This document shows, piece after piece, positions 11,058-20,820 of a DNA stretch of 64,000 nucleotides. The notes under the pieces are model-generated. The model saw only the letters and a list, made by a program, of their open reading frames with translations. It was not told the origin of the DNA and did not search any database. This stretch comes from Laburnicola sp. R22_1 (taxonomy: Eukaryota; Ascomycota; Dothideomycetes; Pleosporales; Didymosphaeriaceae): positions 186,001 to 250,000 of the forward strand of contig JACONQ010000008.1 of NCBI GenBank assembly GCA_014281115.1, written 5' to 3'. The first letter of the stretch is position 1; every line of letters begins with the position of its first letter. The position numbers were made by a program, and so were the translations under genes.

Positions 11058-11669
11058 TCCAAAGACCCGCCCTCGCAAGACATAACGTCCGAATTACTTA
11101 ATAACGCTGTATTGGTGTCGCTTCCATGGACACCGACCATATCAGAATTCGAAGCGTTGAAGGACGCCATACCGAAAATAGACGCTGAATTTAATTCGCG
11201 TAAAAAAGTTGAGCAAGTTAAAGCTACGATAAAGAAGATGGCAGAAGAGCATAATAGCAAGATAAACGAGATGCGACAGGCTTTTGAGATGGCGTTGGAG
11301 TGGACCAATGATTTCCTGATTAGGACTAATAATTTCCTAAGGATCACCGCCAATCACGTTAAGGAATTGCAAAACAGGCTAGAGGAGCAAGCGCGGTACG
11401 AGTGCTGATCTTCAAAGCCAGGCGCCTGCTAATATTAAGTTAGACACAATCATGCTCTCAAAGAAGAATTGCGCGATCTACATGCGCGCATAGTCAGCTT
11501 AGATAAATAGAAGGATGTGACATCAGAATGGTCTGATTCGCTAATAGCTCTGTTGTTTAGGGACACTCCTATGAGTGATGCGCAAGATTGGACTGAGCAG
11601 AGTTCCTTGTAGCTTCTCTTTCGATCTGTTCTGCTTCTTTGTCCTATTAGTAGGCGCCGCGAATCATAC
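11058..11669 (+). pseudogene. Coiled-coil protein relic
   Basis: An open frame runs from 11058 to the stop at 11406-11408. It begins SKDPPSQDITSELLNNAVLV and then has a charged helical stretch (KKVEQVKATIKKMAEEHNSK and, later, ANHVKELQNRLEEQARYE) that looks like a coiled coil of about 80 residues. After 11408 a second frame continues in the same style to about 11590 (ALKEELRDLHARIVSLDK, then WSDSLIALLFRDTPMSDAQD) with TAG stops. It could be the 3' end of the gene at 10184-11008 or a separate gene. Function unknown. It resembles the coiled-coil tail of many fungal hypothetical proteins, without a diagnostic motif. Confidence 0.45.
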
Positions 11670-11987
11670 AATTAAATGTTTGTACTCGTGCTTCGCGATA
11701 AAATAATGAGGATGAGATGGGAAAGGACTAGCCTGCACGCAATTAAGTGAACTTATAATCTATGCACATCTATGCAAAGCATAAATTAATTAATTAATAA
11801 AGTGAGAGTAAAATCACCAACGCTATTATACCGTTCCCACTAATCCTACTAATCCCCTAAAGTCCACAATGTAAAACACTCCAATGTAACAAGCTTAATA
11901 TACGGTCTCATACACTCATAATCCTGAGTGTTAGAAGATACAAAAGTATGCTCTAGCAATACTTAGCATTGGGTACAGCAGTTCGTA
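11670..11987. other. Intergenic, no recognisable feature
   Basis: AT-rich sequence between the coiled-coil relic and the 3' end of the kinase-like pseudogene, including a short ATTAATTAATTAAT run near 11790. Nothing else is supported. Confidence 0.4.
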
Positions 11988-12790
11988 CTAAACACCTACA
12001 GGTCTTAAATATTTAGCTGACGCTGTCTTCTTTTCGTTGAACAAATTGTCTAGGAAATCTACTATGTCTTTGCAGCCACTCCACTGCTCTGGGCTTGTTA
12101 GCCCAAAGACTTTGTTAACAGCATATTAGTCTGCGATAAAGTCTATATTATGCTTCTTAGCCAGAAGTATATGGCCCTCCATACATTTAAGTAACACGAA
12201 GCCAAGGTCCTTTAAATTAGAATTGCCAATATGCGATTCAGAACTCTAAGTCACTGCTCTAAAATCCGCTGTTATTATTAGTTAGAGAAGCTGCTAATAA
12301 TATGACTTACAAAGGACGATACGTAGATCTAGAGTTGTAAATTGAATAGTTTTCGCTTGCACCTAATGGTGTACTATGCCATAGTGCGCGAGATGACTAA
12401 GGGCGCCGAAAATCTAGCACGAAGTAAGGCCCTGACCCTTAAGAAGGGAATAAGACTTACAGCATGGGTAATGCATTAGATATGCTGCTCTTCTATCTTC
12501 TAATGTATATAAAGTACCTGCGCAAGAGTGAAATAAGCGTACTTGAAGGATAGCTCCATTAACTTAGTATTTAATAACACCACACTAAGAAGCTTGATAA
12601 AGTTCTTGTAGCTGATAAGGTTAAAGACTCGTTTTTCCGCAAGACTAGTGGCAAGTCTATAGGTTTTTACTATAAATAAGCTGTGGCGTCCTCGCTGAGC
12701 GCGTATATCCCACTCCACTCCATCTTGTGTTAATGTGCCCAAGGTAATAACTGGCCCAACCTTGCTTAGTGACTGCTCTAGCGGCGAAAG
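11988..12790 (-). pseudogene. Degenerate protein-kinase-like gene
   Basis: The minus strand shows pieces in the order of a kinase fold. From 12770 down: VGPVITLGTLTQDGVEWDIR, an N-lobe piece LISYKNFIKLLSVVLLNTKL followed by an F-K/E-Y-x(5)-LAQVL hinge-like segment (about 12640-12510), a catalytic-loop-like LAHYGIVHH (about 12390-12360) with no HRD, and a C-lobe block LGFVLLKCMEGHILLAKKHN plus FGLTSPEQWSGCKDIVDFL (about 12220-12040). It resembles a family of ascomycete kinase-like proteins whose catalytic loop usually lacks HRD (recalled, not searched). Several stops and at least one frameshift break it. The upstream region 12800-13080 is Pro/Ser/Leu-rich when translated and may be its N-terminal extension. 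The kinase-fold call is likely; activity even in the parent gene is doubtful. Confidence 0.55.
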
Positions 12791-13404
12791 GGTTTTGTAG
12801 AAACCTAGGGACAGAGAGGACAGCTGCGTAAGCGACCTAGGCGCCGCTGTAGTAGTGTAAAGATGCGCAGCCTTTAGTTACGTAGCAGAAGTGCGTAGAC
12901 TGGCATCTTAATAGATGGGAGGTGTAGGAGACGGGCGTAAGGGTTGGAAGGTTTTAGCTTCTTGTTAAGCTTTTGCTTTAAGCGCTAGTTTAGTGGGTAT
13001 AATGTTCCCTGCTAGGTTTAGCGCTTGCTGCGGACGGGGAAGAGTATAGGGAAGGAAAGGCTGTCTATTTAATGCTATTATGGAAGACTATAGTAATGGC
13101 TGCGCAACAATGCGAACTTAATGCGCTATAATTAAGGGGGAAGGTTAGCTTTTAGAAGCGTTGTAACTATTTGCGGCGCGAACGCACACAAGAGAACCTA
13201 TTTGTGCGTTTTGGGACCTTAAATTTAAGAAGTAGAAAATAGGAAATAGAAAACTACCTAGGCGTAGCGCCTGCTGCACCTTATGTAACACTAATCTTAT
13301 TTTATAAGACACATTGTTCCCATAATTATCCTCTTTGCAATCGACTTTGCTTCCTATATTTATAATGTACTCCACAACTATTTTCTACACTCTACTGCCA
13401 CCAA
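12791..13404. other. Possible N-terminal extension of kinase-like gene, otherwise empty
   Basis: 12791-13080 translates on the minus strand into broken low-complexity segments that could be the disordered N-terminus of the kinase-like pseudogene. From 13080 to 13404 I see no convincing gene. A 76-residue open frame on the minus strand at 13145-13375 has no recognisable feature. Confidence 0.3.
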
Positions 13405-13519
13405 TGCGCACTTAGCGGCCTACTAAGCAATAAGTTAATACTACACTACTAACACTAGCCCTATTGCGCACTAACCTCGGCAATACAGCTATTATTAAGC
13501 TAATGCTCTCTACTACTAC

Positions 13520-13688
13520 TATAAGCAGTTGGGTAGTATGTGTAGAAAGTGTATATCGTAGAAGTATCTGTGTTCAGATGTGTATATGCCTGTGTATTGT
13601 ACATAGAGTGATTAGAGGCTTGTATATAGTAGGCGAGCTGACTTATAAGACTAATATTGTCATGTAACATAGCTCTAGGCTGCTTACA
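13520..13688 (-). repeat. 3' LTR of Copia-b (169 bp)
   Basis: Minus strand TGTAAGCAGCCTAGAGC ... CAACTGCTTATA. The ends form the inverted repeat TGTAAGCAG / CTGCTTATA (the last base pair changed from the expected ACA by a C-to-T). Same length as the 5' LTR. Confidence 0.95.
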
Positions 13689-13700
13689 CACCCCCTTTAG

Positions 13701-16700
13701 GTTCAAACGCATATTTAAAGCTAATGTTGGCTATAGGTCCCCTTCTGCCTTTGTGTGGCAGCTGCATTTAGGTTAAGAACTAGTCTCTATATTAGTGCAG
13801 TCCTAGATAGGTAGCTGTCCGCCGTCGCAGTGTTAGTGGACCTCGCTCTATACTATAGGCGTCCCTAATAGTAGGACGTCTCCTAGAGCCAGTATTAAGA
13901 TCCTTATTGCTTCGCGTTTTATGCTAAGGTTAATAAGCCTTATAGGTGGAGCTTAATATATAATGCGAGCATATTTGCTCTATATATAAAGGTAAAATAC
14001 AGCGTAAAGCTGAGTACATAATAGAGCTAAGTAAAGTGTAGGGGTACAGCGTAGAGCTGTGTACAGGATAGAGCTTAGTAAATATATAGCCTCGTTAAAC
14101 CTGTAAAAACCACATAGGAGAAACCAGGAAGAGTACTATACTATAGGGAAGCTCATTTAGAAGGAAATAGTTGAAAATAAAGAAGAGAAACCTAGTTTTC
14201 GTGCTTCTGCCTAGGTAGCAGCTTAGTAAGGCTATTAGCTAGTTAACAGCTTATCTGGATGTATAAGAGGTTAATGTTGTTAGATTGAGCTTCTTAGTGT
14301 AGCCAGTAATAATAGATATCGACGTGCCGTACAGTAGTCTTAAGACGAGGCGTAGTAGAGGTAAGAAGCCAGATAGTCTGCTAATTGTCACAGTATAGAA
14401 GGCGTTTATAATCTAGATTAAAGCTAATTTGTTTAAAGACTCTCTACTACTAGATTAGTTTAGTGCCTATAAATAATGCGGCGACCAGCTCTACTTCTGT
14501 AGTGGACTTAGTAATATAGCGTTGGAGTGTTGCTTTCTAGTCTATAGATCCGCCAAATAGGAAGAAGATATAGCCTTGTGAGCTCTTGCGTGTAATCTTA
14601 TCATCAGCGTACAACACATCTGTTACTCTAAAGAACTCAGGCTAAGTCTAGTTAGCTATATAGACTAATTCGTTTAAGATAGAGGCTATGTAGTAGAGAG
14701 CTCGATCTTTAGTGTCTAGCAGGTAGGCGATTGTCTAGTAGGCTGTGTTAAGATAACGCGAAGATGGATTTGTGAGAAACTTAGCTAGTTTAGAATGAGC
14801 TTTCGAGATATTAGGTTAGGTAGCTTCAGCTGCGTAGCCTATAGAGCCTACAAGCTGGGCATATCTATGCTTAGTGAAGTTATTTGCCTAATCCTTAAAC
14901 AGTAATAGCTCTTTTAGAGGTAGTGGGGTAGCTAGTAACTTCGTGTATGGCTTTGGTAAAGGATACTTCTGTGCCAGCTTCTTAATATATGAAGCTTATG
15001 ATAGCTAGATAGAGCTATTCTTATAGTCTTTATGCGTTTAAATGCCACAGAACGTTTAAAGCTCTCCTAGAGATTAAATCTCATATTGGCGTAGGAGCTT
15101 CTGCTCGAATTTATATAGTGCAGCCTTGTGGGCTAGTAGGCAGAGTACAACAATGTCATCCACATAGAAGAAGACTAGAAGCTTGTTATTCTTCTATAGA
15201 CAAGGAACGTCTTTAACTTCGCGTAGGCCTAGCTTAGTGAGCGTCTTAATGAGCTCTTAATACCAGAGTAGTGGTGAGGTCTTTAGGCTGTATAGAGCTC
15301 GACGTAGTCTCTATAGATAGTCAGGGTTAGAGAATCTTTCTAGTGAGTAACAATAGACTGGTGTTACGAGCTAAGCGTTTATAAATGCGTTAACAGCATT
15401 ATATTGACGAATTTCTATATTAAAGTAGGCAGCTATAGCGACTAGAGCTTGGAATATTCGAACCGCTAGAGTGGCTGCGTAGGTATCCTCAGTAGTCGCC
15501 TGTAGATCGCCTCGTACGCAGATACGGGCCTTATATTTCGTAAGGTAGCTTTGATTATTAAGCTTGTACTTAAAGACCCACATTAATGGGAGGACCTCTT
15601 AGTCTTACGGGTTAAACTCCTGCTAGGTAATCCTCTTATACGTGCCTTTTTGCTTCACGTTACTAATTTCTTATTTTATAGCCTAGAGGAAGCCTTCCCT
15701 ATATAGAGATAGCATTTTCATTACATCTCTATAGAGACGCGGCTTAGGAGGTAGCTTGGTATAGTGAAATTGTGTTTTTAATACTGTAGCTAAGGCTGCT
15801 ACATATGCTAACCAGTATGTGCTAATAAAGAAGCTGCTACTCTTTTAAAATGGCTTTCTAGATCTTATTAACCCTTTAGGTAGTATGTGAGACTAACGAA
15901 GGTTGCTATTAATTAGTTCTCGATTCTTTGCTTAGTTCAAGTCCGTTTGTAAGACAGAATCTAATATTTCACATTTGCGCTTCTTTAAAGATGTGGATAG
16001 CGGTAGTAAGCTAGTTAGTGTAGCTAATAGTAAGCATGGTGAGTTATTATAAGGTAAGCCCCATAAGCTACTGTGAACCTTAGTAGTCTCTGTTTAACTT
16101 AGTGTTGGAAGCTGCTAATAGTAACTTCTTATCTAGTGTTGGGTTATTGTTACTCTTTACGTCAATTGGCTTTGCTCTATAATAGTAGTAGTCTGGCTAG
16201 ACTGGTCTAGATCTAATGTGAGCTCGTCTTTAGATAAATCTTCTATAGAGCTGTCTTGGCTGCGTATTAAAGGTAGTTAATACTCGTGGGCGAATTGCTC
16301 TAGCTTAGAGCCTTATAGGAGCGGATCTGCTTCATCGTGTGGTTAATAGAAGAGGTCTTCTTAGAAGGTAACATCTCTTACACAAATGACTTTGCCTCTA
16401 TAAGCTCGGCTTCTCGCCTTAGGCATCTAGATTTAGTAGATATTTGACAAGTTGTAGCCAACTAGGTATCCTACTAAAGCTTAAGGACTAAGCTTGTCTA
16501 TTTGTGGTATCTGCTTGCGCAGTGCGTATGCTTAGCAGCTATAGACGCGTAGGTAAGCAATTGACGGTTTCTTGCCATAGGCAATTTCGAATGGTGTTTT
16601 CCAGCCTAGTAATCGCGTGGGTGTGCGATTAAGCAGGTATGCTGCTGTGGGGTAGATCTTAGAGCCAAGTGCTAGAGGTAGGTTTGAGGTGATCCTTATT

Positions 16701-18904
16701 AAACAACTTCTCTTAATAAGACTCCTGCCTAAGCGCTCTGCTAAGCCGTTCTGCTCTTTAGTGTGTGGAGCTCTAATCTGTAGCTTAATGCCTTCTCTCT
16801 AATAGTAGTCTCTAGCAGAGTTGTCTGCCAGGCTATATCCTCGCTTATTGTTAGCAATAAGAAAGGTGACAGTTATATTAAATTCTCGTTTAATTGTTCA
16901 ATCTAGTCGTCTAATAATAGATAGTAGCATAGGCTTGTCTCGTCTAGGTATTGTGTAGACAAAATGGAACTTTAAGAATAGGTTAAACTTATAGAAAATA
17001 TATCAATCACTGTTGTAGGCTCTTGTGTTAAGCTTAATTAGGTTGATAGCAATAGTTTTAAAGGCTTAGGTTGCCCCTATCTTATGGCCTATTTAACGCG
17101 AGATAATCTAATGTGCTTTGCTTTGTAGGCATTCTTCGCAGTTAACTGTTTAAGAAGCAGTTCTAGTAGCTGGCTATATGCCTGTCACGTAACTTAACAG
17201 TTAGTCGATTGCATTATTACTTAGATGTCCTATAAGAACATAGAGCTGGGCCTTGCTTAGCGATCTTAATTTAGGCGGTAGGGCTAAGTACTGTGGCTAA
17301 CATTAATGGGTAGCGAATGTTTAAAGCTGAGTAGATTGGGTAGATAGAGGATCAGTTCGATAAACTACTAGCCAGTGACCACCTAGCCTAGTGAGGCTAG
17401 CGATGTCTTTAACTCGTAACCCTAATAAGTTGGACCAATATAGAGTGTTTCTTCCTAAGTTAAAATAGACGTTTAATAATAATAGTTAGGCTAGAGAGAC
17501 TAGGCTTGTAAAGAAGCTTGGTATTAAGGCGACGCGCTTAAGCTTTTTCTTTCTCTGTCCTTAAGGCGTTAATAGGAGTATCTCAACTTCTCCCCATGCC
17601 TAAATAGCCATCTCTGTGCCTCCTGCGAGGACAATATCGTCTGGCGATGCAGAAGCCTTCTATTAGAACTTAGTAGGATTGTTGCAGATGTGGATATTAG
17701 TGGCTGGATCTAGCGTCCATAAGTAGAGGAGTGGGAAGTGTTGTAGCGTTGGCCTGTTATTAAATGCTAATAAGTAGACAGCGTAGGCTTTATGGGGAAG
17801 GTTGGCTGCAGGTGCATTGCCTGCGTCGATTTCTATTAAATTAGGTTCTGACCTATGGCTCCCTTAAACCCTACGCTTCTTATAGCGCTAATTCTTTTCC
17901 CAAATCTTGTTTAGTATGCCTTTTGTATCCTTGGCTTCGTATTTAACTATCTTCTTAGCTTTTTTAGGGTTTTTAACAAATCCTCCTCTGCGCTGTAAGG
18001 TGTCGATGTACGGACACTGTCCCTAATAGTGTAGATCCCCACAGAGACATGGCTTTGATGGCTTTAATGGCTTGTCCTAATAAGGTCCCTTTCTGTTGTT
18101 TTGTCTATATAGAGACTCCTCTTAATTCAATATAGCTGCAAATGCTTTGCCTTGGATAGTTGATTTTGTTGCGGTCGTACGATAGTAGCGCAGGTATCCT
18201 GCTAGTAGTTTAGGTAGCGTTGGCTGGATAGAGTCGCTATCTAAGGCAGTTAAGATAGTTTCCGCGTTGAATACTATAATGGCGATAGTAGCAGTGTAGC
18301 CAGGGTCGATCTGCCTAATAGCTCAAATAAGGTCCTTATAAGGTTAGTAGCCATGCGTCTCTAGTAGCTTAAGTTGTTTGGCCCTATTGTAGGCAGTAAG
18401 AAAGGTGCTACACTACTCCTCTAGATTCTCTCTATAAGCATATAGTACTTTAGCAGTATTGTAGGCTTTCTAGACCTAATATTTTTAATTAGCTGTTGTA
18501 GGGCTGTAGAGCTCCTATAGCATCTTAAGCTAATTGTAGAGGGACTTTTAGTCCTTAATTTAATAGACTAGGTCCTAAGTAATAGTGTTAGCTACATGCG
18601 CTTTAATTTAACCAATCTTATCTTTAGTTCGTCTGTATTCCTTAAGCTTCCTATAGTAGAAACTTATTTCCTGATTGTACTGCGCTTAAGCTTTAGTAGT
18701 AGGTTCTATCGCTGGCAATCTGTCTTTATTAACAGTTTGAAGCTGGGCAGGTTGCTGAGGCTTGCTGAGCGTTAATAGGGGTGACAGATCTGGATTAATA
18801 TATCCCTATACGTCTCTAGCCTCTGTGAGCCTTTTGACAGTATAGATCTATAGTTCCTAGTTGTGTGGACCGTGAAGGATAATCGAAGAGCTGGCCTTTA
18901 ATAT
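13701..18904 (-). pseudogene. gag-pol: Copia-b gag-pol, RIP-inactivated
   Basis: A single minus-strand register is kept from the presumed gag start at 18904 (ATG now ATA at 18902-18904) through RT. Order seen: gag with the compact knuckle CLCGDLHYxGQC (about 18055-18020), a protease region with the degenerate motif LDPATNIHICN (about 17710), GAG-pre-integrase, integrase with an intact NGLAERL catalytic-Glu block (about 16755-16735), RT with YVDD intact at 15155-15166, and RNase H toward 13800. An open 70-codon RT piece lies at 15371-15583 (MWVFKYKLNNQSYLTKYKAR). Dozens of TAG/TAA codons interrupt it. The exact stop codon was not determined. Confidence 0.88.
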
Positions 18905-18980
18905 GGCAAGATAGAGTAGGCTCGATTAATAGATAGATAGGTAGGAAGTTAATATATATATATAAGTGCGGATTAGGCCG

Positions 18981-18990
18981 GGCTCATAAC
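18981..18990 (-). other. Primer-binding site of Copia-b (initiator tRNA-Met half)
   Basis: Minus-strand GTTATGAGCC, extended to GTTATGAGCCCGGCC, immediately follows the 5' LTR. It is complementary to the anticodon arm of initiator tRNA-Met. Confidence 0.8.
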
Positions 18991-19159
18991 TATAAGCAGT
19001 TGGGTAGTATGTGTAAAAAGTGTATATTATAGAAGTATCTGTGTTTAGATGTGTATATGCCTATATATTGTACATAGAGTGATTAGAGGCTTGTATATAG
19101 TAGGCAAGCTAACTCATAAGACTAATGTCGTCATGGGACATAGCTCTAGGCTGCTTACA
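18991..19159 (-). repeat. 5' LTR of Copia-b (169 bp)
   Basis: Matches the 3' LTR at 13520-13688 apart from scattered transitions. It ends at the ACTAC target duplication. Confidence 0.95.
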
Positions 19160-19377
19160 ACTACCTTAGAGGGCTCAAAGGCTAACTTATTATCCTTACT
19201 AATAGGTGGCTTAGAATTATTAGATAGATAGTCACTATGAAATCCAGTGGGTAGGTGTGTACGATTATATGGCCCCTCATAGTAGTAATTAGTGTAAATC
19301 ACTGTGATTTTACTGTGAAATACACTGAGGAGGCTGGCGCACTACTGTTTTACACTGCCCCTATACTATTCTAAATA

Positions 19378-20376
19378 ACGTGTCCGTGCGCGTAATGCGC
19401 CACTTCGCGTGATGCGCCGCTTTTTACTAGGAAAATTAAGAAAAACTATCAGATAGACAGTCACTATAAAATCCAGTGGGTAGGTGTGTACGATCATATG
19501 GCCCCTTATAGTGGTAATCAGTGTAAATCACAGTGATTTCACTATAAAATACACTAAGGAGGCTGGCGCACTACTGTTTTACACTGCCCCTATACTATTC
19601 TAAATAGTACTAGTGCGGCTTAGTACTAGATAGTTACTTCTCGCGGTAGCCAAGTTTCTCCGACAGAACACACACAATCAATCAATCAACCCACCACTTT
19701 TCCATCTCAACTCATTAAGAATACCCGTATATTTAACAAAAACAAGGAAGTTTAAAGCAGTATAACTCTTTAACTACCTTTCCTTTTCAAAATCTTCCTA
19801 TATTAAAGTTATTAAGAAAGACCATCTCTATAACTTTAGAATTTTAGTTTTCTAATAATAATTAGTTTTAAGAAAAAAGTATAAAGTCCTAAAATTCAAG
19901 TCCCTAAAATTTAAAAATAATACTTTTTTAGGTATAAAGTATACTATTTAGAATATATTTTATATTAGAACTTTTTCTTATAAAGAGCTACTTAAGAAGA
20001 TAGATTATCTTTCCTAATTTATTTTTCTTAAAAAATAAAAAGATAATCTAACTTTTTAGTTAAGAGTTTTATTAAAAAGAACCTAATATAAAATGTGTTC
20101 TAAATAGTATACTTTATACCTAAAAAGTATTATTTTTAAATTTTAGGGACTTGAATTTTAGGACTTTTATACTTTTTTCTTAAAACTAATTATTATTAGA
20201 AAACTAAAATTCTAAAGTTATAGAGATGGTCTTTCTTAATAACTTTAATAAAGGAAGATTTTAAAAAGGAAAGGTAGTTAAATAGTTATACTGCTTTAAA
20301 CTTCCTTGTTTTTCTTGATTTTCCTAGTAAAAAGCGGCGCATCACGCGAAGTGGCGCATCACGCGCATGGACACGT
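19378..20376. mobile_element. Palindromic MITE (about 702 bp) with TA duplication
   Basis: The element has inverted ends starting ACGTGTCC, with TGCGCG and GATGCGCCACTTCGCG blocks close behind. It is bounded by TA at 19376-19377 and 20377-20378. Without the solo LTR inside it, it is 702 bp. The two arms are close reverse complements over nearly their whole length, meeting near 20040, so the element is one giant hairpin rather than a pair of short terminal repeats. Apart from the GC-rich ends it is strongly AT-rich and has no coding capacity. The TA duplication points to mobilisation by a Tc1/mariner/pogo-type transposase. The ends do not match the Fot1-like element in this window. Confidence 0.88.
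19447..19738 (+). repeat. Solo LTR of the Copia-e family inside the MITE
   Basis: 292 bp, beginning TATCAGATAGACAG (from TGTCAG) and ending ATATTTAACA, with the exact target duplication AAAAC at 19442-19446 and 19739-19743. It lies in the left arm of the MITE and is therefore younger than the MITE. Confidence 0.94.
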
Positions 20377-20572
20377 TAGTACTAGTGCGGCTTAGTACTA
20401 GATAGTTACTTCTCGCGGTAGCCAAGCTTCTCGGACAGAACACACACAATTAATTAATTAACCCACCACTTTTCCATCTTAACTCATTAAGAATACCCGT
20501 ATATTTAATAAGAATAGCCCTCTTAAGCCGCTAGTTAATCCACATTGTAACTGCTACTAGCCTATAATAACT

Positions 20573-20735
20573 TATAATGGTATTTGGACTATTTATTATT
20601 GCCTATACTAGCTTATTGCTGCCTACACTTATTTACTACTACCTATCCTACCTAGTAGTATATATCTTAGCTACTACACACATATAATTAAATTAGTGTT
20701 TTTCTAACTTTCGCTTTGCAGCAACAACCGCTACA
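20573..20735 (+). repeat. 5' LTR of Copia-c (163 bp)
   Basis: Starts TATAATGGTATTTGG (the 3' copy keeps TGTAACAGTATTTGG) and ends ACAACCGCTACA. The changed bases are transitions of the RIP type. Confidence 0.94.
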
Positions 20736-20745
20736 GTTATGAGCC
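20736..20745 (+). other. Primer-binding site of Copia-c (initiator tRNA-Met half)
   Basis: GTTATGAGCC directly after the 5' LTR, unaltered by RIP, complementary to the anticodon arm of initiator tRNA-Met. Confidence 0.8.
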
Positions 20746-20820
20746 TAAATTGCGATGGGATCTTACTCACCTGAATTACCTGCCTACTCACACATAGAGT
20801 AGAGAAACCTAGCGAGCACA

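Larger units (their letters stand above)
13520..19159 (-). mobile_element. Copia-b: full-length Ty1-copia retrotransposon
   Basis: 5,640 bp on the minus strand with two 169-bp LTRs and exact 5-bp target duplications ACTAC at 13515-13519 and 19160-19164. The primer-binding site (18981-18990) touches the 5' LTR and the purine tract CTAAAGGGGGTG (13689-13700, minus strand) touches the 3' LTR. It is the only member of its family in the window. Its insertion split an older reading frame (see the entry 13405-26184). Confidence 0.95.
19218..20510 (+). repeat. Solo LTR of the Copia-e family, interrupted by a MITE
   Basis: The outer parts (19218-19377 and 20379-20510) together match the 292-bp Copia-e1 LTR from its TGTTAGATAG start (here TATTAGATAG) to ATATTTGACA (here ATATTTAATA). 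Removing the MITE plus one TA leaves exactly 292 bp. The target duplication AGAAT is present on both sides (19213-19217, 20511-20515). No internal region is attached, so this is a solo LTR left by LTR-LTR recombination. Confidence 0.92.

Noticed and set aside
13464..13712. Small proteins encoded on both strands at 13464-13712 and 19049-19302
   Set aside because: These open frames lie in or across LTRs of Copia-b and the solo LTR and have no start context or homologous conservation in frame.
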